Shown here one piece after another: positions 1 to 9,617 of a stretch of DNA of 64,000 bases. Position numbers and translations under genes: made by a program. Origin of the DNA: Aquimonas sp041395245. Its GTDB lineage: Bacteria; Pseudomonadota; Gammaproteobacteria; Xanthomonadales; Xanthomonadaceae. Within the stretch, counting starts at the first letter, position 1. Each line of letters opens with the position of its first letter. The notes beneath the pieces are model-generated. The model saw only the letters and a program-made list of their open reading frames with translations, was not told the origin of the DNA and searched no databases. The stretch spans positions 62,001-126,000 of the forward strand of contig JAWLAY010000006.1 in assembly GCA_041395245.1 (NCBI GenBank), in the 5' to 3' direction.

Positions 1-1119
1 GCCTCCAACGAATGGGGCAAGCTCGACTGGCAGGCGGGCGTGTTCTATTTCGATGAAGACCTGACCATCGACAGCTTCAACTACAACACCTTCAGCGGCG
101 AAGAAAACGGCTACGCCTACCAGAACCAGAGCAACAAGGCCTACGCCGCGTTTGCGTCCGCCGATGTGGAACTGAGCGACGCCCTGAAGCTGACCGGCGG
201 TCTGCGTTACACCCGCGACGAGAAGGACTTTGAAGCCCGCCGCATCGTCAGTCCGATTGGTGGCGGCGCATCGGCTCTGCTGACCGCCAATCCCTCGGAT
301 TCCAACGTCAGCGGTGACCTCGCCCTGACCTGGTCGCTGAGCGACGATCTAAGCGTCTATGGCCGTTACGCCCGTGGCTTCCGCGCGCCGAGTATCCAAG
401 GGCGTCTGCTGTTCGGCGACAGCCTGTCGATTGCCGACTCCGAAACCGTCGATTCCTTCGAGCTGGGTCTGAAGTCCGAGATTCTGGATGGCCGCGCGCG
501 CGTCAACGCCTCGCTGTTCCGCTACGAGGTCAAAGATCAGCAGCTCACCGCCGTCGGCGGCACCGCCAACTTCAACACCTTGATCAACGCCGAAAAGTCG
601 ATCGGTCAGGGTGTGGAAGTCGATGTCGAGGCCTATGTCACCGACCACCTGCTGATGACCTTGGGCTACAGCCTCAATGACACCGAGATTCGCGACCCGA
701 ATCTGGCCATCGCGCCCTGCGGTGGCGGCTGCACCGTGCTTGATCCGGCGGGACCGACCGCAGGCACCGTGTCGATCTACGGCAATCCGCTGCCGCAGGC
801 ACCCAAGAACGTCGCCAACCTGACCGCGCGCTACGGCATTCCGGTCGGCGACGGCGAGTGGTTCGTCTACACCGACTGGGCCTACCGAAGCGAAGTGAAC
901 TTCTTCCTCTACGAGGCCGAGGAGTTCCGTGGCAAGGCGCTGTTGGAAGGTGGTCTGCGTGCGGGTTACAACTGGAATTACGGCGAGTACGAGATCGCGC
1001 TGTTTGGCCGCAACATCACCGACAAGGTGATCGCGGTCGGCGGTATCGATTTCAACAATCTGACCGGCTTCATCAACGAACCGCGCACCTGGGGCGTCGA
1101 GTTCACCGCCAACTTCTGA
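1..1119 (+). CDS. TonB-dependent receptor, C-terminal part (5' end outside window)
   Basis: The frame is open from base 1, so only the C-terminal 372 residues of a TonB-dependent outer-membrane receptor are seen. The sequence alternates short aromatic-rich beta strands with polar loops. It contains receptor-barrel signatures such as GGLRYTRDEKDF, RYARGFRAPS and LFGRNITDK, and it ends in a strand with terminal Phe (EFTANF), the signal for outer-membrane assembly. These receptors import siderophores, cobalamin or oligosaccharides using TonB-ExbBD energy. The substrate cannot be told because the plug domain lies upstream. The loop around residues 235-255 carries a CGGGC motif, possibly a disulfide. 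accA follows after 113 bp and is probably a separate unit. Confidence 0.93.
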   Translation, partial: ASNEWGKLDWQAGVFYFDEDLTIDSFNYNTFSGEENGYAYQNQSNKAYAAFASADVELSDALKLTGGLRYTRDEKDFEARRIVSPIGGGASALLTANPSDSNVSGDLALTWSLSDDLSVYGRYARGFRAPSIQGRLLFGDSLSIADSETVDSFELGLKSEILDGRARVNASLFRYEVKDQQLTAVGGTANFNTLINAEKSIGQGVEVDVEAYVTDHLLMTLGYSLNDTEIRDPNLAIAPCGGGCTVLDPAGPTAGTVSIYGNPLPQAPKNVANLTARYGIPVGDGEWFVYTDWAYRSEVNFFLYEAEEFRGKALLEGGLRAGYNWNYGEYEIALFGRNITDKVIAVGGIDFNNLTGFINEPRTWGVEFTANF

Positions 1120-1232
1120 TGCAAAAGGCGATGGCGACGGGCTCCTCCCGTCGCCATCCGCCGCCGTATCGGTGCGACCGCACAGCGCGCTGGCTATACT
1201 CGCGCTCCCCTTGGCGGTCGTCCCAGCGCGCA

Positions 1233-2189
<957 letters not shown>

Positions 2190-2311
2190 TTCAAGCCTTA
2201 CCGACATCCGGAAGTCGACTCGCCAACTTTCAGACAAACGGTTGCAGCCATTCCGCGCCGCGGCACGTGACATGCATCGACGTTTTCGGGCCTTTCGTCC
2301 CGGAGATCTGT

Positions 2312-3454
2312 ATGAATCGATTGCTGATCGCTGCCGCCTGCGCCGCAGCCCTGTCCCTGGCATCCACCGCCGATGCCGCCGTCACCATCAGTGGCTTCGG
2401 CCAAGTCGTCGTGGGCACGACCGGCGATGATGCTGAACCCTTTCCCGAGCGCAATTTCGACTCGGATGCCGACTTCAAGGAAGAGTCCCTGTTTGCCGTT
2501 CAAGTCAGTGCCGATTTGAACGAACACATCGACGTCATCGCGCAAGTACTCGCGCGCGGCGACAAGGACTTCGACGTCGAATTGGCCTGGGCCTACGCCA
2601 ACATGCGGCTGGGTGACGCCTTCAAATTGAAGGTTGGCCGTCAACGCCTCGGGCTGTTCCGCTATTCGGACTATCTGGACGTGGGTTATGCCTATCCCTT
2701 CATTCGTCCGCCGGTGTCGGTCTACAACCTCGGCTTCGCCAATGCCGATGGCCTGAGTCTTTCGCACGATGCACAACTGGGTGACTGGTACTCGCAGGCG
2801 CAGTTGTTTGTCGGCGGCTACAGCGGCGACGCGCGCTTTGGTGGCGTTTACCTCGATACCAAGCTGAAATCCCTCATGGGCGCGTCCTGGACGATGGACT
2901 ACAACGACTGGCTGTCATTGCGAGCCACCTACTACAAGGCCGACGTCGAATATGTCCGCGGCACATCGCTTGACACTCTGGAAGCGTTGTTGACCGGCAA
3001 CGGGTTCGGCGCGCTGGCCAGCACACTGGTTTACGATGGCGATGCGGGTGTGTTCTGGGGCGTTGGCGCCCAAATTGATCGCGGCAATGTATTGCTGGTT
3101 GCAGAATTTACGCGCACCAGTATTGATGACTCCCTTTATGCGACCACGGATGGCTGGTACCTGAGCGGTGGCTACCGATTCGGCAGCGTCATGCCACTCC
3201 TGACAATCGGGTCAAAATCCAGCGACGCGAAGTTGGAGCTTCTCGATGGTATTCCCACCCAGAACCCGTTCTATCTGCCCATCCTCGGTGCAGTCAGCAG
3301 TCAGGCTGCGGATGAAGACTACGTGGGGATTGGCCTGCGCTGGGACTTCATGAGCAACGTCGCTTTCAAGGCCGACTACACGCGCTATCGCTCCGACATA
3401 ACAGGCGTCGCGGACAGCGATTTGATCTCGGCCGGCGTCGTGTTCACGTTCTGA
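2312..3454 (+). CDS. Porin-like outer-membrane beta-barrel protein, first paralogue
   Basis: A 380-residue exported protein with a clear signal peptide (MNRLLIAAACAAALSLAS, cleavage near ADA). The mature part begins VTISGFGQVVVG and is built of amphipathic beta strands ending in VVFTF with terminal Phe, as expected for an outer-membrane barrel. Conserved internal segments such as KVGRQRLGLFRYSDYLDVGYAYP are shared with the paralogue at 4117-5262. The ATG at 2312 was chosen because the signal peptide starts there. A small phosphate-binding-like periplasmic protein follows 35 bp downstream on the same strand, so the pair is likely co-transcribed. I infer a role in solute (perhaps oxyanion) uptake; no substrate is proven. 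Confidence 0.85.
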   Translation: MNRLLIAAACAAALSLASTADAAVTISGFGQVVVGTTGDDAEPFPERNFDSDADFKEESLFAVQVSADLNEHIDVIAQVLARGDKDFDVELAWAYANMRLGDAFKLKVGRQRLGLFRYSDYLDVGYAYPFIRPPVSVYNLGFANADGLSLSHDAQLGDWYSQAQLFVGGYSGDARFGGVYLDTKLKSLMGASWTMDYNDWLSLRATYYKADVEYVRGTSLDTLEALLTGNGFGALASTLVYDGDAGVFWGVGAQIDRGNVLLVAEFTRTSIDDSLYATTDGWYLSGGYRFGSVMPLLTIGSKSSDAKLELLDGIPTQNPFYLPILGAVSSQAADEDYVGIGLRWDFMSNVAFKADYTRYRSDITGVADSDLISAGVVFTF

Positions 3455-3489
3455 GTCATGGCCCGCTCAAACCAATACGAGGAATGGAT

Positions 3490-3903
3490 ATGAAAATGCG
3501 AATTGCTCTGCTGGGCGGGATCTTGTTGCTTGCCCATGTCGACGCGCAGGCTGGCGCGGTCATCGTGGCCGCCAATTCCGATGCCAGCACGCTGGATCAA
3601 GCTCAGGTACAGCAGATCTTCATGGCCAAGGCCAACAAGGTCGGCAGCGCGAATGCCGTGCTGGTCTATCAGAAGCCCGGCACGCCGACGCGCGTGATGT
3701 TTGACGACAAGGTGCTCGGCAAACCCGGTCCGCAACTGACCGGCTACTGGTCGAAACTGATCTTCACCGGGCGCGCCAAGGCGCCACTCGAAGAAGCTTC
3801 GGATACTGGCGTGGTGGCCAAAGTAGCCAGCACGCCGGGTGCTATCGGCTATGTGGATGACGCGGCGGTCAACGACAGCGTAAAGGTCGTTTTCAGCTTC
3901 TGA
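3490..3903 (+). CDS. Small PstS-like periplasmic phosphate-binding-type protein, first paralogue
   Basis: A ~137-residue exported protein with a hydrophobic leader ending near AQAGA. The mature protein starts AVIVAANSDASTLDQAQVQQIF and contains the segment LTGYWSKLIFTGRAKAPL. This pattern is typical of the short, single-domain proteins annotated as phosphate ABC transporter substrate-binding proteins in gammaproteobacteria. It is about half the length of PstS, so it cannot be a full two-lobed binding protein. AGGA at 3480-3483 sits six bases before the ATG at 3490, which favours that start over the in-frame ATG at 3484. It follows a barrel gene and has a near-twin at 5272-5697. Partnership with the barrel is inferred. 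Confidence 0.82.
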   Translation: MKMRIALLGGILLLAHVDAQAGAVIVAANSDASTLDQAQVQQIFMAKANKVGSANAVLVYQKPGTPTRVMFDDKVLGKPGPQLTGYWSKLIFTGRAKAPLEEASDTGVVAKVASTPGAIGYVDDAAVNDSVKVVFSF

Positions 3904-3917
3904 GATTTGGCAAAAGG

Positions 3918-3958
3918 AGCGGCTCGCCGGCTTGGCATCCAGCCGCTGGCGGGCCGCT
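3918..3958 (+). promoter_or_regulatory. Stem-loop between the two barrel/binding-protein cassettes
   Basis: AGCGGCTCGCC at 3918-3928 pairs with GGCGGGCCGCT at 3948-3958 with one mismatch in 11. It lies just after the stop of the first small binding protein. No T-tract follows, so it may be an mRNA-stabilising or attenuating hairpin rather than a classical terminator. Confidence 0.4.
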
Positions 3959-4116
3959 GCCGTGTCCGCAGGCGAAATTTTGGACGATTGGGCGGCACGT
4001 CGATTGCAAAGGAAGACCCCCGTAACGACCTTTTGACTGAAGTCGTCTGTCTCTTGGCCGCCGCCGCCCGCTATTGAATTTCGCCCCTGTCAAATCTGCA
4101 CAATTGGAGAATACGC

Positions 4117-5262
4117 ATGTCAACCAAAGGCAATCTACTTGCGACTGCCGTGTGCCTCGCGTTGCTGGGCACGTCTGCCCAAGCAGCGGTCGATATTTCT
4201 GGATTTGGGCAAATCGTTGTTGGACAGGCTGGTGGCGACGCGCCGACCTTCCCCGACACGACCTATGACGACGACATCGACTGGAAGAACGAGTCGATCT
4301 TCGGCATTCAGGTGAATGCCTCGCTGAATGACACGATCAGTGCCGTAGCGCAAGTCGTCGCTACAGGCGCGGATGATTTCGACGCGGATTTTGCTTGGGC
4401 GTACCTGAACTTCAACTTCGAGAGCGGTTTCGGCATGAAAATAGGTCGGCAACGCTTGGCGTTCTATCGCTATTCGGATTATCTCGATGTCGGATATGCG
4501 TATCCATGGGTTCGTCCCCCCAGCTCGGTATATACGGCAGCGCTTCGCAACGTCGATGGAATCAGCGTCAACTACGCCCGCAATTTCGGCAAATGGAACA
4601 GCTACGCTCAGATCCTGTATGGCGGATTCGAAGGGGACGTCCGCTATCTTGGCGCGGTCCAACAGCAAAAAACAGAAAACCTGGTCAGCCTGGTCTGGGA
4701 GTTGGACTACGACTCCTGGGCGCTTCTGCGGATGAGCTACCACACGCCAACCAACGCGGTGCGTGGAGTCAATCTGGACACCTTGGTCGACGCACTGATT
4801 GCCGACGGTCGACCGGAACTCGCCAGCCTTCTGGCGACGGACGGCGATCGCGCCAAGTTCTACCAGATCTCCGGCCAAGTCGATTGGCAAAACTGGTTCG
4901 CCCTGGCCGAATTCACCTCGCGCAAACGCGCAAATGCCGCGCATTTCTCCGACAAGAAAGACTGGTACGCGAGCGTCGGCTATCACGCTGGCGCCTGGAC
5001 GCCGACGCTGACCTACGGACATCGCTCGGGCGATCCAAAACTCGAATTTCTGGACAACTTCGCCACCACAGACCCGTTCTACAACCGGGTTCGTAGCGCG
5101 ATCCTCAAGGATGAACTGGACGACAGCTACATCAGCGCGGGTCTGCGCTGGGACTTTCTTTCCAACACCGCGCTCAAGCTTGACTACACGCGATTCAGTT
5201 CGGATATCAGCACGCGTCTCGACGCGCATCTGATTTCTGCGGGCGTGGTCTTTTCTTTCTGA
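4117..5262 (+). CDS. Porin-like outer-membrane beta-barrel protein, second paralogue
   Basis: A 381-residue paralogue of the protein at 2312-3454, with signal peptide MSTKGNLLATAVCLALLG (cleavage near AQA) and mature start VDISGFGQIVVG. It shares the segment KIGRQRLAFYRYSDYLDVGYAYP and the C-terminal strand LISAGVVFSF with terminal Phe. The loops differ strongly between the two copies, while strands facing the barrel core are conserved. This suggests duplication followed by divergence in substrate or surface exposure. GGAG lies upstream of the ATG. The next gene, a small PstS-like protein, begins nine bases after the stop, so the two are probably translated from one mRNA. Confidence 0.85.
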   Translation: MSTKGNLLATAVCLALLGTSAQAAVDISGFGQIVVGQAGGDAPTFPDTTYDDDIDWKNESIFGIQVNASLNDTISAVAQVVATGADDFDADFAWAYLNFNFESGFGMKIGRQRLAFYRYSDYLDVGYAYPWVRPPSSVYTAALRNVDGISVNYARNFGKWNSYAQILYGGFEGDVRYLGAVQQQKTENLVSLVWELDYDSWALLRMSYHTPTNAVRGVNLDTLVDALIADGRPELASLLATDGDRAKFYQISGQVDWQNWFALAEFTSRKRANAAHFSDKKDWYASVGYHAGAWTPTLTYGHRSGDPKLEFLDNFATTDPFYNRVRSAILKDELDDSYISAGLRWDFLSNTALKLDYTRFSSDISTRLDAHLISAGVVFSF

Positions 5263-5271
5263 GGTGTTGCG

Positions 5272-5697
5272 ATGAAAACCCAATTCCCTTCCAGCATCCT
5301 TGCGCTGACCATGGCGTTCCTCTTCTCTGCCAATGCCGCGCATGCCGGCGCGGTCATCGTGGCCGCCAATTCCGATGCCAGCACGCTGGATCAAGCTCAG
5401 GTACAGCAGATCTTCATGGCCAAGGCCAACAAGGTCGGCAGCGCGAATGCCGTGCTGATCTATCAAAAGCCCGGCGCAGCGACGCGCGTCGTGTTCGACG
5501 ACAAGGTGCTTGGCAAACCCGGCCCACAACTCACCGGCTATTGGTCAAAGCTGATCTTCACCGGACGCGCCAAGGCACCGCTGGAGGAAGTCAGCGATGC
5601 CGCCGTCGTCAACAAGGTCGCCACGACGCCCGGCGGCATCGGCTATGTCGACGATGCCGCCGTCAACGACAGCGTGAAGGTGGTTTTCAACTTCTGA
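5272..5697 (+). CDS. Small PstS-like periplasmic phosphate-binding-type protein, second paralogue
   Basis: A 141-residue exported protein, near-twin of the product at 3490-3903. Its own signal peptide (MKTQFPSSILALTMAFLFS) is unlike that of the other copy, but from mature residue 1 the two agree almost completely at first. Bases 5347-5457 are identical to 3553-3663 over 111 bp; after that identity falls. This gradient points to recent gene conversion or selection on the N-terminal half. GAGG upstream of the ATG serves as ribosome binding site. It is the second half of the duplicated barrel/binding-protein cassette. Confidence 0.82.
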   Translation: MKTQFPSSILALTMAFLFSANAAHAGAVIVAANSDASTLDQAQVQQIFMAKANKVGSANAVLIYQKPGAATRVVFDDKVLGKPGPQLTGYWSKLIFTGRAKAPLEEVSDAAVVNKVATTPGGIGYVDDAAVNDSVKVVFNF

Positions 5698-5786
5698 TCG
5701 AGTCCGGCGCGTAGGGACAATACCTGCGCGCTAGGCTGGTGAGCGAATCATCCGGTCGACGCATCGTCCACTGTTAGCATGTGCCG

Positions 5787-7118
5787 ATGTCCGACGTGTC
5801 CTTGCCTTTGCTGTCTGCCTTGCAGGCGGCGCCATCGCGTATCGCGAACGGGGTGCTGCTGGCACTCAGCGGTGGCCTGGACTCCTGCGCGCTGCTGCAC
5901 GCCTGGCTGGCCTGTCACGGCCCGACGGGATTGCGGGTGATCCACGTCGATCATGGCCTGCAGGCCGACTCCGCCAACTGGGCGCAGCATTGTCGCGATG
6001 TCTGCGACGCTCACCGGCTACCGCTGCTCATCGAATCGCTGGCACTCGACTCCGCCTCCAGCAATCTCGAAGCGCTTGCCCGTGAGGCCCGCTACGCGGC
6101 GTTCCGTCGGCATCTGCAGACGGGCGAATGCTTGCTCACCGCGCATCATCAGGACGACCAGGCCGAAACCTTTCTGCTGCGCGCCCTGCGCGGCGCAGGA
6201 CCGGGCGGACTGGCGGCGATGCGCGCTTGGCGTGACTTTGGCGCAGGCCAACACTGGCGGCCCTGGCTGGACATCAGCCGCGACGCGATTCGCGCTTATG
6301 CAGCCCGGCATGCCATCGCGTACGTCGAAGACCCGTCGAACGACAATCTGCGTTTCGAGCGCAACTTCCTCCGCCAACAGGTGTTGCCTCTGTTGCGCTC
6401 GCGTTGGCCTCAGGCGAGTCGACTTTTTGCCCTATCGGCGCACTGGTGCGCGGAAGCCGACGCGGCACTCAACCAGAACGACGATGCGCTGCTCGCGTCG
6501 CTGAGTAACGAATCAGGGTCCATGCTGCGCACGGCAGCCCTGCGTGCGCTGCCTGCCGATACGCGCGCACGTGTCCTGCGTCGTTGGGTGTTGCGCCTCG
6601 GCTTACCGCCGTTGCCCTTGGCGACAGCGCGCGCCATCGAACACGCGTTGCTGCCAGCAACACACGACAGCGAAGCGCATTGCGACTGGTCTGGCGCACG
6701 AGTCCAGCACTGGCGTGGTCAGCTGTATGCGTTGCGGCTCGCCGACAAGCTCGCTCACGCCTTTGATCTGGATTGGGACGGAGAGGGCTGTCTGCAGTTG
6801 CCGGATGGGAGTCATCTTGCGCTGTGCGCCGGACCGTTCGGGGCCGCCAACAACGACAGTCCAAGTACGTGGACACAAACCTTCCGGGTGCGCAGCCGTC
6901 TTGGAGGCGAACGCATCCAACTACCCGGTCGTCCACACCGTCACAAGTTGAAACACCTGCTGCAGCAAGCCGACTTGCCGCCATGGCAGCGCGCGCGCGT
7001 GCCGCTGTTGTTCGCGCCCGACGGCGAGTTGCTGGCAGCGGGCGACCTCTGCGTGTCCGACCGTCTGCATCGCCTGCTGCAGAGCAGTCATCGCGAACTG
7101 CGATGGGTTCGCCCCTAG
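5787..7118 (+). CDS. tilS: tRNA(Ile)-lysidine synthase
   Basis: TilS attaches lysine to C34 of the CAU-anticodon isoleucine tRNA using ATP, so that it reads AUA codons. The N-terminal PP-loop ATPase motif LALSGGLDSCALL is present at about residue 28, followed by HVDHGLQADS and AHHQDDQAETFLLRALRGAG. The C-terminal third contains RSRLGGERIQLPGRPHRHKLKHLLQ, the TilS C-terminal domain, and the protein ends WVRP. The ATG at 5787 is preferred to the GTG six bases upstream. The stop TAG (7116-7118) lies inside the CTAG that begins a 169-bp palindromic repeat, so the insertion may have set or slightly changed the C-terminus. Confidence 0.95.
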   Translation: MSDVSLPLLSALQAAPSRIANGVLLALSGGLDSCALLHAWLACHGPTGLRVIHVDHGLQADSANWAQHCRDVCDAHRLPLLIESLALDSASSNLEALAREARYAAFRRHLQTGECLLTAHHQDDQAETFLLRALRGAGPGGLAAMRAWRDFGAGQHWRPWLDISRDAIRAYAARHAIAYVEDPSNDNLRFERNFLRQQVLPLLRSRWPQASRLFALSAHWCAEADAALNQNDDALLASLSNESGSMLRTAALRALPADTRARVLRRWVLRLGLPPLPLATARAIEHALLPATHDSEAHCDWSGARVQHWRGQLYALRLADKLAHAFDLDWDGEGCLQLPDGSHLALCAGPFGAANNDSPSTWTQTFRVRSRLGGERIQLPGRPHRHKLKHLLQQADLPPWQRARVPLLFAPDGELLAAGDLCVSDRLHRLLQSSHRELRWVRP

Positions 7119-7283
7119 GAGTCTGTCGGACTTGAAAGGGAATCGGCTGCAAATCCGTCTGGACGGTCCATTTTTCGCCGCTTCCTTGGGCAATAGTTCC
7201 ACTATTGCCCAGCGAAACCGGCAAAAACTGTCCTCGCGCAGCCGAATTTTCGCTTCGATTCTTCAAGTCCGACAGGCTCCAAG
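7115..7283 (+). repeat. 169-bp CTAG-bounded imperfect palindromic repeat (MITE-like), subtype A copy 1
   Basis: The left end CTAGGAGTCTGTCGGACTTG and the right end (7262-7283) are inverted repeats of each other, degraded at the last two bases on the right. The centre forms a tight hairpin: GGGCAATAGT, a 3-base loop, then ACTATTGCCC. The same 169-bp element occurs in reverse orientation at 62439-62607. Related subtype B copies of identical length lie at 39996-40164 and 61276-61444. There is no reading frame for a transposase inside. Between tilS and xseB it supplies the tilS stop codon. Confidence 0.9.
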
Positions 7284-7339
7284 GCATATCTTCCATCCTA
7301 CAATGACGTATCTACCTGACCGCTGGGCACATCGCACGC

Positions 7340-7600
7340 ATGTCCAAATCCAAGTCCGCCAGCCCCGAAGAATCACCCGTCGCGGGCTTTGAGCGTTCGC
7401 TCGACGAACTCGAACAACTGGTGCTGAAAATGGAAAAGGGCGACCTCGGCTTGGATGAGTCGCTGCAGGCCTACGAACGCGGCGTGTCCTTGTATCGCAG
7501 CTGTCAGACCGCCCTGGAACAAGCGCAACTGCGGGTTCGCCTGTTGAGCGATATCGACGATCCCGCCACCGCCAAACCCTTCCTGCCCGATGCACCCTGA
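7340..7600 (+). CDS. xseB: Exodeoxyribonuclease VII small subunit
   Basis: An 86-residue protein with the XseB helical pattern: FERSLDELEQLVLKMEKGDL and LDESLQAYERGVSLYRSCQTAL. XseB forms the small, helical-hairpin subunit that binds XseA in exonuclease VII, which degrades single-stranded DNA in both directions. Length is normal for the family. The stop overlaps the start of ispA by 11 bases, so the two are translationally coupled, the usual xseB-ispA arrangement. The dxs gene that often follows is not here. xseA is not in this window. Confidence 0.96.
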   Translation: MSKSKSASPEESPVAGFERSLDELEQLVLKMEKGDLGLDESLQAYERGVSLYRSCQTALEQAQLRVRLLSDIDDPATAKPFLPDAP

Positions 7601-8468
7601 GTCACTGCTGCGCGACTGGCTGGCACGCTGTGAAGTCGCGCTGGATGCGGCGCTTCCTGCCGCCGACCAGGCACCCTTTCGGCTGCACACCGCGATGCGT
7701 TATGCGGTGCTTGGCGGCGGCAAGCGATTCCGCCCCTTACTGGTCTACGCCACCGGTCACAGCCTTGGCACTGCCGCCGATCAGCTCGACGCCGCCGCCA
7801 CCGCGGTCGAGCTGATTCATGCCTATTCCCTGATTCACGACGATCTGCCAGCGATGGACGACGACGCTCTGCGGCGCGGTCGTCCCACGGTCCACATCGC
7901 CTTTGACGAGGCGACCGCCATTCTGGCGGGTGATGCTCTGCAGACCTGCGCATTCGAGACGCTTTGCCGCGCATCCGTGCCCGACAACGTGGCGCGCGCC
8001 ATGCTGGTCACACTGGCACAGGCATCGGGTGCGGCAGGCATGGCGGGCGGTCAGGCACTGGATATCGACGCCACCGGTCAGCAGCAGTCGCTCGATGCGC
8101 TGCAGCACATGCATTCACTCAAGACCGGCGCACTGATCCGCGCCTCGGTTCGCCTCGCCGCACTGGTCGCACAGGCCGATGCGACGACATTGCATGGACT
8201 GGACAGTTTCGCCACGGCGTTGGGGCTGGCCTTCCAGATACGCGATGACCTGCTCGACATCGAAGGCGACGCTGCCGAACTCGGCAAGACGGCGGGCAAG
8301 GATGTCGCGCAGGGCAAATCCACCTATCCCGCCCTGCTCGGCCAGCAAGGTGCTTACGCGGCCCTACAGGAACAGCGGGAACGCATGAAGCACGCCCTGT
8401 CTTCGATTCACGGAGACACCAGCGCACTGGCCGAATTGGCCCGCCGCGCCAGTGACCGGCGCTCCTGA
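7590..8468 (+). CDS. ispA: Farnesyl diphosphate synthase (geranyltranstransferase)
   Basis: A 292-residue short-chain trans-prenyl diphosphate synthase that condenses IPP with DMAPP and then GPP to make FPP, the precursor of quinone tails and undecaprenyl phosphate. Both aspartate-rich motifs are intact: DDLPAMDD at about residues 84-91 and DDLLD at about 219-223. Also visible are the GGGKRFRPLL segment and TAGKDVAQGKSTYPAL near the C-terminus. It overlaps xseB by 11 bases. Residues before the first DDxxD (HAYSLIHDDLP) fit a bacterial FPP synthase better than an octaprenyl synthase. Confidence 0.95.
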   Translation: MHPESLLRDWLARCEVALDAALPAADQAPFRLHTAMRYAVLGGGKRFRPLLVYATGHSLGTAADQLDAAATAVELIHAYSLIHDDLPAMDDDALRRGRPTVHIAFDEATAILAGDALQTCAFETLCRASVPDNVARAMLVTLAQASGAAGMAGGQALDIDATGQQQSLDALQHMHSLKTGALIRASVRLAALVAQADATTLHGLDSFATALGLAFQIRDDLLDIEGDAAELGKTAGKDVAQGKSTYPALLGQQGAYAALQEQRERMKHALSSIHGDTSALAELARRASDRRS

Positions 8469-8547
8469 CAGCTGACGGCGGAATGAAGGCCCGCCTGCGC
8501 TGCATTGCGTATGGCATCCACGGGCTGACCTCACGGCGGAGCGAGCA

Positions 8548-9543
8548 ATGAACGGACGGCAAGGATTTGGAACGGGGCGCAAGAAGCTACTCGCGACGTT
8601 GGCAACATTCCTGGTCGCCGGTGGGGCGATCCTGCTGATCGACCAATGGCGACGCGCCGCCGAGCCGGCGCCAGAACCGGAGGTCGAACTGGAACAAATT
8701 GCCAACACACTGGGCATGCGGGTTGTCACGCCAGAATCGCAAGCCGCGCGACTTCTACCCGTCCTGCAAGCCATTCCCGCGCTGGCGAATGGTGAGCTCG
8801 CGCTGGGCGAAGTGCTGTATCGCGAAGATGACCAACACGCGCTGTGGCTGCTGGAATACCAGATCACCGCCACCCTGTTGCGCAAGCCCACCGGTCCGGT
8901 GTTTCGTCGCCATCAGGGTGAACTGACGCGGCTGGCGATCGTGATTTGGCGTCGCGATGCGGCGCTGCCGGACTGGAACGGCGATTCGCGCAGCGGTACG
9001 CCAGATGACTGGAATCAGACCGTCGTGGATCGAATCCAACGCATTGAAGACCTCTGGATCAGTACCCGTGGCGAATGGCTGGTTGCGCATGCACGCGGGC
9101 TATCCTTTGGCCTGCAGGAAAAAATCCAGCGTCAGCAGAGCGCGGAGTTTTTGCCCGGTCTGCGCAACTCGGCACTGGCCATCGACGCGCAGCGAGTCAT
9201 CGATGTCGCCAATCTGCTGTCGCCCGCCTTGCCTGCCCTGCCTCGTGTGTATCGCATCGATGTGGATGTGCGTCTGCCGGACGTCCGCAAGCCGGATATC
9301 GGGCCGCGCCTGCAGACCATCCGCGAAGAACAGGCTGCCAAGATCGAAGCCATGCGCGCCGACATCGATGCACGCAATGCGCAACTTCGGGAGCGGATGC
9401 GCGTCGACGCGGAGGCGCGTCGTCAGCAGCTACAGCAACGCATCAGCGCGTCCGCCGAAGGCGCGCGAGCCACGGCAACGCCGGCGCAACCCGACTCGAA
9501 CGCAGACGGGCGCATGCAAACGGAAGAAAGCCATCAGGAATGA
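8548..9543 (+). CDS. Membrane-anchored protein of unknown function with C-terminal coiled coil
   Basis: A 331-residue protein I do not recognise. Residues 13-32 form one hydrophobic anchor (LLATLATFLVAGGAILLI) after a basic N-terminus, placing the rest in the periplasm. The middle has a mixed alpha/beta look, with a likely conserved stretch around LRNSALAIDAQRVIDVANLL. From about residue 250 the chain is strongly charged and heptad-like (IREEQAAKIEAMRADIDARN), a probable coiled coil, ending in a low-complexity tail. GGAGCGAG precedes the ATG. It sits between ispA and the RCC1-repeat gene; neither neighbour suggests a function. Confidence 0.7.
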   Translation: MNGRQGFGTGRKKLLATLATFLVAGGAILLIDQWRRAAEPAPEPEVELEQIANTLGMRVVTPESQAARLLPVLQAIPALANGELALGEVLYREDDQHALWLLEYQITATLLRKPTGPVFRRHQGELTRLAIVIWRRDAALPDWNGDSRSGTPDDWNQTVVDRIQRIEDLWISTRGEWLVAHARGLSFGLQEKIQRQQSAEFLPGLRNSALAIDAQRVIDVANLLSPALPALPRVYRIDVDVRLPDVRKPDIGPRLQTIREEQAAKIEAMRADIDARNAQLRERMRVDAEARRQQLQQRISASAEGARATATPAQPDSNADGRMQTEESHQE

Positions 9544-9617
9544 AGGCCTGAGCGGGCCGCATCGCGTATCGCCAAGCAACTCAGACGTCATCGGCCGAGC
9601 CTGCCTGGAGGTTTCAC

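Noticed and set aside
4135..5529. 464-codon open frame on the - strand opposite the second barrel cassette
   Set aside because: It is an antisense shadow: the barrel on the other strand has signal peptide, strands and paralogue, while this frame shows no family and ignores gene boundaries.
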